Assembly (NCBI GenBank): GCA_003511885.1
Contig: DOIX01000392.1
Coordinates: 1 to 9,092, forward strand
Origin: Cyanobacteria bacterium UBA11153
GTDB taxonomy: Bacteria; Cyanobacteriota; Cyanobacteriia; Cyanobacteriales; Coleofasciculaceae
DNA: 9,092 nucleotides
Reading direction: 5' to 3'
The position numbers and the translations under genes were made by a program. Shown in pieces: positions 5,840 to 9,092 of this stretch. Within the stretch, counting starts at the first letter, position 1. Each line of letters begins with the position of its first letter. Below the pieces are notes generated by a model. That model searched no databases and was not told where the DNA came from. It saw only the letters and a program-made list of their open reading frames with translations.

Positions 5840-5850
5840 TAAAATATAAT
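5840..5850 (+). promoter_or_regulatory. Candidate -10 element(s) of the ppc promoter
   Basis: Overlapping TAAAAT (5840-5845) and TATAAT (5845-5850) lie 28-38 bp before the ppc ATG. No -35 hexamer stands 16-18 bp upstream of either (AGGGAG at 17 bp from TATAAT), which fits an activator-dependent promoter. Confidence 0.5.
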
Positions 5851-5877
5851 ATCTTTGTCTAATCGCAACCAGAGCTT

Positions 5878-8800
5878 ATGAGTTTGCTGCTACAGTCATC
5901 CCCCCAGGATTTGGCTCTACCTTCCACATCGAACCTACTGCTGCAACATCGCCTCAAAGTTGTAGAGGAATTGTGGGAGTCGGTTTTGCGATCGGAATGC
6001 GGTCAAGAATTGGTCGATTTACTCGCATCATTGCGCCGATTGTCTTCACCAGAAGGACAAGCAACGGGTTCTCCTCAATCCTCTGTGCCAGAATTAATTG
6101 AAAAACTTGACCTAAATGCAGCGATTCGGGCAACACGGGCTTTTGCCCTGTACTTTCAACTGATTAATAGCGTTGAACAGCATTACGAGCAGCGGAGTCA
6201 ACTCCTCTCGAGACGGGTAACTTATCATTCGGAAGTCAGGGAGAGCAAGCCAAGAGCCAGCCTGAAAACTAACGGCAATGCAGCCGAGAAATCCTCCACC
6301 GATAGCATCGCGTCTGTCAATGGCGATAATGGAGATACCCATCGCTTGACTCAGGCGGTAACCATGTCAGATTTAGAGCATAAACGCGATCGCGAAGACA
6401 TTGGTTTGCCATCCTCAGCTAGCACTTTTCACTGGTTATTTCCTCAATTACGAGAACTAAACGTACCACCCCGTCAAATTCAGCGCTTGTTGGCTAACTT
6501 AGATGTGCGCTTAGTTTTCACCGCTCACCCTACCGAAATTACCCGTCATACAATTCGGGCAAAACAGCGACGCATTGCCAAAATATTAGCCTTACTAGAC
6601 CAAGCGGAAGATGCTTCCAGAGCTTTAGCATTAACCTCCTCCTGGGAGGTGGAGGAATGTATCGACCAACTGCGGGAAGAAATTCGCTTGTGGTGGCGTA
6701 CTGACGAATTACATCAATTTAAACCGACTGTACTAGATGAAGTGGATTACACCCTCCACTACTTCCAAGAAGTATTATTTGAGGCAATTCCTCAACTCTA
6801 CTTCCGTCTCAAGCAATCCTTAAAAGCATCCTTTCCCCGCCTCAAAGCACCAGCCAAAAATTTCTGTAAATTTGGCTCTTGGGTAGGTTCAGATCGAGAT
6901 GGAAATCCCTCAGTTACACCTGAAGTTACCTGGCAAACTGCTTGCTATCAGCGAAACTTAATCCTGGAAAAATATATCGAATCTATCGGTAATTTAATCG
7001 GATTGTTGAGTTTATCCCTTCACTGTAGCGATGTTTTACCAGAGTTATTAGACTCTCTAGAACAAGATCGTGCCCTTATGCCAGAAGTTTACGATCGCTT
7101 ATCAATTCGCTACCGACAAGAACCATATCGCCTGAAATTAGCCTACATTCAAGCCAGATTGGAAAAAACTCTGGAACGAAACCTGCGGCTCTCCCAGAGT
7201 AAACCCTTACAGGTGGAACTATCTGAGGACAGGTGCGTTTATCTCTCTGGCGTGGAGTTTTTATCAGATTTGCAGATGATTGAGCAAAACTTAGCCGAAA
7301 CGGGGTTAAGCTGTCAGGAATTGGAAAATCTGATCTGTCAAGTGGAAATTTTCGGCTTTAATCTAGCACACCTAGATATCCGTCAGGAAAGCTCACGCCA
7401 TTCAGATACAATTAATGAACTTACTGCTTATCTGGAAATATTACCCAAACCTTACAATGAATTATCAGAAGCAGAGCGTTCTTTGTGGCTAGCAACAGAA
7501 TTACAAACCAGACGACCATTAATTCCTAGCGAGTTACCATTTAGTGAAAAAGCCTGCGAAACAATCAAAACATTCCGGATGTTACGGCAATTACAACAAG
7601 AATTTGGTGAAGAAATTTGCCAAACCTACGTGATCAGTATGAGTCACGAAGTCAGTGACTTGTTGGAAGTATTGTTACTGGCAAAAGAAGCCGGATTGTA
7701 CGATCCAGCCACAGCAAAAAGTACGATTCAGGTAGTGCCTCTCTTTGAAACAGTAGAGGATTTAAAACGAGCGCCAAGAGTAATGAAATCTCTGTTTGAT
7801 TTACCCCTGTATCGCGCCAGTTTAGCAGGTGGGTATGAGTCATGGGCAATTGAGAAAGAACAAATAGCCAATGACAACGAACCAATTACCAGCCTTCAGG
7901 AAGTGATGTTGGGTTATTCTGACAGTAATAAAGATTCCGGTTTCTTAAGCAGTAATTGGGAAATTCATAAAGCTCAAAAAGCCGTCCAAACTATTGCAGA
8001 AGAATACGGTGTAGCTTTGCGAATATTCCACGGGCGCGGGGGATCCGTAGGCAGGGGTGGTGGGCCAGCTTATGAAGCTATTTTGGCACAACCGGGTCGC
8101 AGTATTAGCGGACGAATTAAAATTACCGAACAAGGGGAAGTTTTAGCCTCCAAATACTCCCTACCGGAATTAGGGCTGTATCACTTAGAAACAGTGACAA
8201 CAGCAGTGATGCAAGCTAGCTTGTTAGGGACAGGTTTTGATAATATTGAGCCGTGGAATGAGATTATGGAAGAGTTGGCGACGCAATCGCGCCAACATTA
8301 CCGTGCTTTAATTTACGAACAACCTGATTTTTTGGATTTCTTTAACGAAATAACGCCAATTCAAGAAATTAGCCAGTTGCAAATTAGTTCTCGTCCAGCA
8401 CGTCGGGGGGGGAAAAAAGATTTTAGTAGTTTGCGAGCTATTCCTTGGGTGTTTAGTTGGACGCAAACCCGTTTCTTATTACCCAGTTGGTATGGGGTGG
8501 GGACGGCATTGAACAGCTTTTTGACTGATGAACCAGAGGAAAATTTGAAGTTAATGCGCTATTTTTATTTAAAATGGCCTTTCTTCAAAATGGCAATTTC
8601 TAAAGTAGAAATGACCTTAGCTAAAGTAGATTTGCAAATTGCAGGTCATTACGTGCGGAAATTATCGAAACCGGAAGATTTGGAACGATTTGAGCGTTTA
8701 TTCGAGCAAATTTCTAGTGAATTTAATCTGACACGGGATTTAATTTTGTTAATTACAGAGCATAAGCGATTGTTAGATGGAGATCCAGATTTACAACGCT

Positions 8801-8991
8801 CCGTGCAGTTGCGGAATGGAACAATTGTTCCTCTCGGTTTCTTACAGGTTTCTTTACTGAAAAGATTGCGTCAGCATAGCAAGCAAACGGCTACAGGTTT
8901 TGTCCAATCTCGCTATAGTAAGGGCGAGTTATTGCGCGGGGCTTTGTTGACGATTAATGGGATTGCAGCAGGGATGCGGAATACAGGTTGA
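5878..8991 (+). CDS. ppc: Phosphoenolpyruvate carboxylase
   Basis: Cytoplasmic enzyme that adds bicarbonate to PEP to give oxaloacetate and phosphate. It refills the TCA branch and supplies carbon for aspartate and glutamate-family amino acids. The 1037 residues are close to other cyanobacterial PEPCs and longer than the 883-residue E. coli enzyme. Key motifs are present: [13 protein letters not shown] (213-225, catalytic His217), [12 protein letters not shown] (333-344), [10 protein letters not shown] (496-505), [11 protein letters not shown] (678-688), the glycine-rich loop [14 protein letters not shown] (717-730), [15 protein letters not shown] (851-865) and the C-terminus [11 protein letters not shown]. 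His718, Arg720, Arg726 and Asn1035 correspond to E. coli His579, Arg581, Arg587 and Asn881; Arg587 and Asn881 belong to the aspartate inhibitor site, so feedback by aspartate/malate is plausible. The plant N-terminal phosphorylation motif is absent. Residues about 112-182 are a polar Ser/Asn-rich variable region. The ATG at 5878 puts the conserved [14 protein letters not shown] at residue 24, as expected; its Shine-Dalgarno is poor. The frame is intact. Confidence 0.98.
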   Translation: MSLLLQSSPQDLALPSTSNLLLQHRLKVVEELWESVLRSECGQELVDLLASLRRLSSPEGQATGSPQSSVPELIEKLDLNAAIRATRAFALYFQLINSVEQHYEQRSQLLSRRVTYHSEVRESKPRASLKTNGNAAEKSSTDSIASVNGDNGDTHRLTQAVTMSDLEHKRDREDIGLPSSASTFHWLFPQLRELNVPPRQIQRLLANLDVRLVFTAHPTEITRHTIRAKQRRIAKILALLDQAEDASRALALTSSWEVEECIDQLREEIRLWWRTDELHQFKPTVLDEVDYTLHYFQEVLFEAIPQLYFRLKQSLKASFPRLKAPAKNFCKFGSWVGSDRDGNPSVTPEVTWQTACYQRNLILEKYIESIGNLIGLLSLSLHCSDVLPELLDSLEQDRALMPEVYDRLSIRYRQEPYRLKLAYIQARLEKTLERNLRLSQSKPLQVELSEDRCVYLSGVEFLSDLQMIEQNLAETGLSCQELENLICQVEIFGFNLAHLDIRQESSRHSDTINELTAYLEILPKPYNELSEAERSLWLATELQTRRPLIPSELPFSEKACETIKTFRMLRQLQQEFGEEICQTYVISMSHEVSDLLEVLLLAKEAGLYDPATAKSTIQVVPLFETVEDLKRAPRVMKSLFDLPLYRASLAGGYESWAIEKEQIANDNEPITSLQEVMLGYSDSNKDSGFLSSNWEIHKAQKAVQTIAEEYGVALRIFHGRGGSVGRGGGPAYEAILAQPGRSISGRIKITEQGEVLASKYSLPELGLYHLETVTTAVMQASLLGTGFDNIEPWNEIMEELATQSRQHYRALIYEQPDFLDFFNEITPIQEISQLQISSRPARRGGKKDFSSLRAIPWVFSWTQTRFLLPSWYGVGTALNSFLTDEPEENLKLMRYFYLKWPFFKMAISKVEMTLAKVDLQIAGHYVRKLSKPEDLERFERLFEQISSEFNLTRDLILLITEHKRLLDGDPDLQRSVQLRNGTIVPLGFLQVSLLKRLRQHSKQTATGFVQSRYSKGELLRGALLTINGIAAGMRNTG

Positions 8992-9010
8992 AGTAACGGG
9001 TTTTTCTGGT

Positions 9011-9051
9011 TTAATGAGGTATGGCTGAGAAATTTGGCCGTACCTCGTTAA
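9011..9051 (+). terminator. Hairpin downstream of ppc, probable terminator
   Basis: The arms 9011-9025 and 9037-9051 (TTAATGAGGTATGGC and GCCGTACCTCGTTAA) pair over 15 positions, with two G-U pairs in RNA and an 11-nt loop. It begins 20 nt after the ppc stop codon. There is no U-tract behind it, which is not unusual for cyanobacterial 3' ends. An RNA-stabilising 3' hairpin is the alternative. Confidence 0.55.
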
Positions 9052-9071
9052 CTGGGAAATTGGGATATGTA

Positions 9072-9092
9072 GGGTTTGCTGAATAAGTCTTT
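9072..9092. mobile_element. Possible end of an insertion sequence at the window edge
   Basis: GGGTTTGCTGAATAAGTC resembles the terminal inverted repeats of some cyanobacterial IS elements as I remember them (gggtttgctgaa.aagtc type). The window stops here, so neither a transposase nor a second end can be seen. Low confidence. Confidence 0.28.

Noticed and set aside
5954..6342. Two overlapping minus-strand open frames opposite the start of ppc
   Set aside because: They are the reverse of the conserved N-terminal coding region of ppc and show no protein-like features or start signals.
7652..8133. Two minus-strand open frames opposite the catalytic part of ppc
   Set aside because: The plus-strand frame encodes invariant PEPC motifs here, so these are shadows.
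1..9092. tRNA, rRNA, riboswitch or replication-origin signals
   Set aside because: No cloverleaf, rRNA segment, known riboswitch core or clustered DnaA boxes were recognised by eye on either strand.

Overview
The window is chromosomal DNA from a cyanobacterium. The left edge holds the start of a photosystem II D1 gene (psbA), a cyanobacterial-type phosphoenolpyruvate carboxylase gene (ppc) fills the right half, five copies of the HIP1 octamer GCGATCGC are present (starting at 2552, 4143, 4716, 5003 and 6386), and the intergenic DNA is full of the short tandem heptamers typical of filamentous cyanobacteria. An oscillatorialean or related filamentous lineage is my guess; the sequence does not prove the order.

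Left side, minus strand. At 1-140 is the 5' end of psbA with its promoter at about 222-250; a perfect match to the HLR1 (RpaB-binding) consensus sits between the -35 and -10 hexamers. Transcribed toward it, in the order 5146->2042 then 1953->373, is a probable two-gene unit. The first gene encodes a large protein with four N-terminal repeat modules, one membrane span and a C-terminal SGNH-type (DUF1574-like) domain. The second encodes an AlgI-like MBOAT membrane O-acyltransferase. Together they look like an envelope or exopolysaccharide O-acetylation pair: the MBOAT protein would pass acyl groups across the membrane and the SGNH domain would transfer them to a glycan. The substrate is unknown. 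A cyanobacterial intergenic-type repeat has entered the first gene in frame, at the turn of a predicted hairpin in repeat module 2.

Middle, 5147-5559. This is a divergent intergenic region without a convincing gene. It holds an 8-bp AT-rich palindrome, a hairpin with a bulged T that resembles an IS200/IS605 end, and a promoter (TTGACA / TAATAA).

Right side, plus strand. A 72-residue single-span membrane protein of unknown function (GTG start, good Shine-Dalgarno) is followed after 99 bp by ppc. The gap contains tandem heptamers, a GTTAC-N4-GTAAC palindrome spaced like an NtcA site, and a TATAAT box. After ppc comes a long hairpin, probably a terminator, and the last 20 or so bases resemble an insertion-sequence end.

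Most of the window is recognisable core-genome content. The least familiar parts are the SGNH/MBOAT pair with its repeated N-terminal modules, and the small membrane protein in front of ppc.
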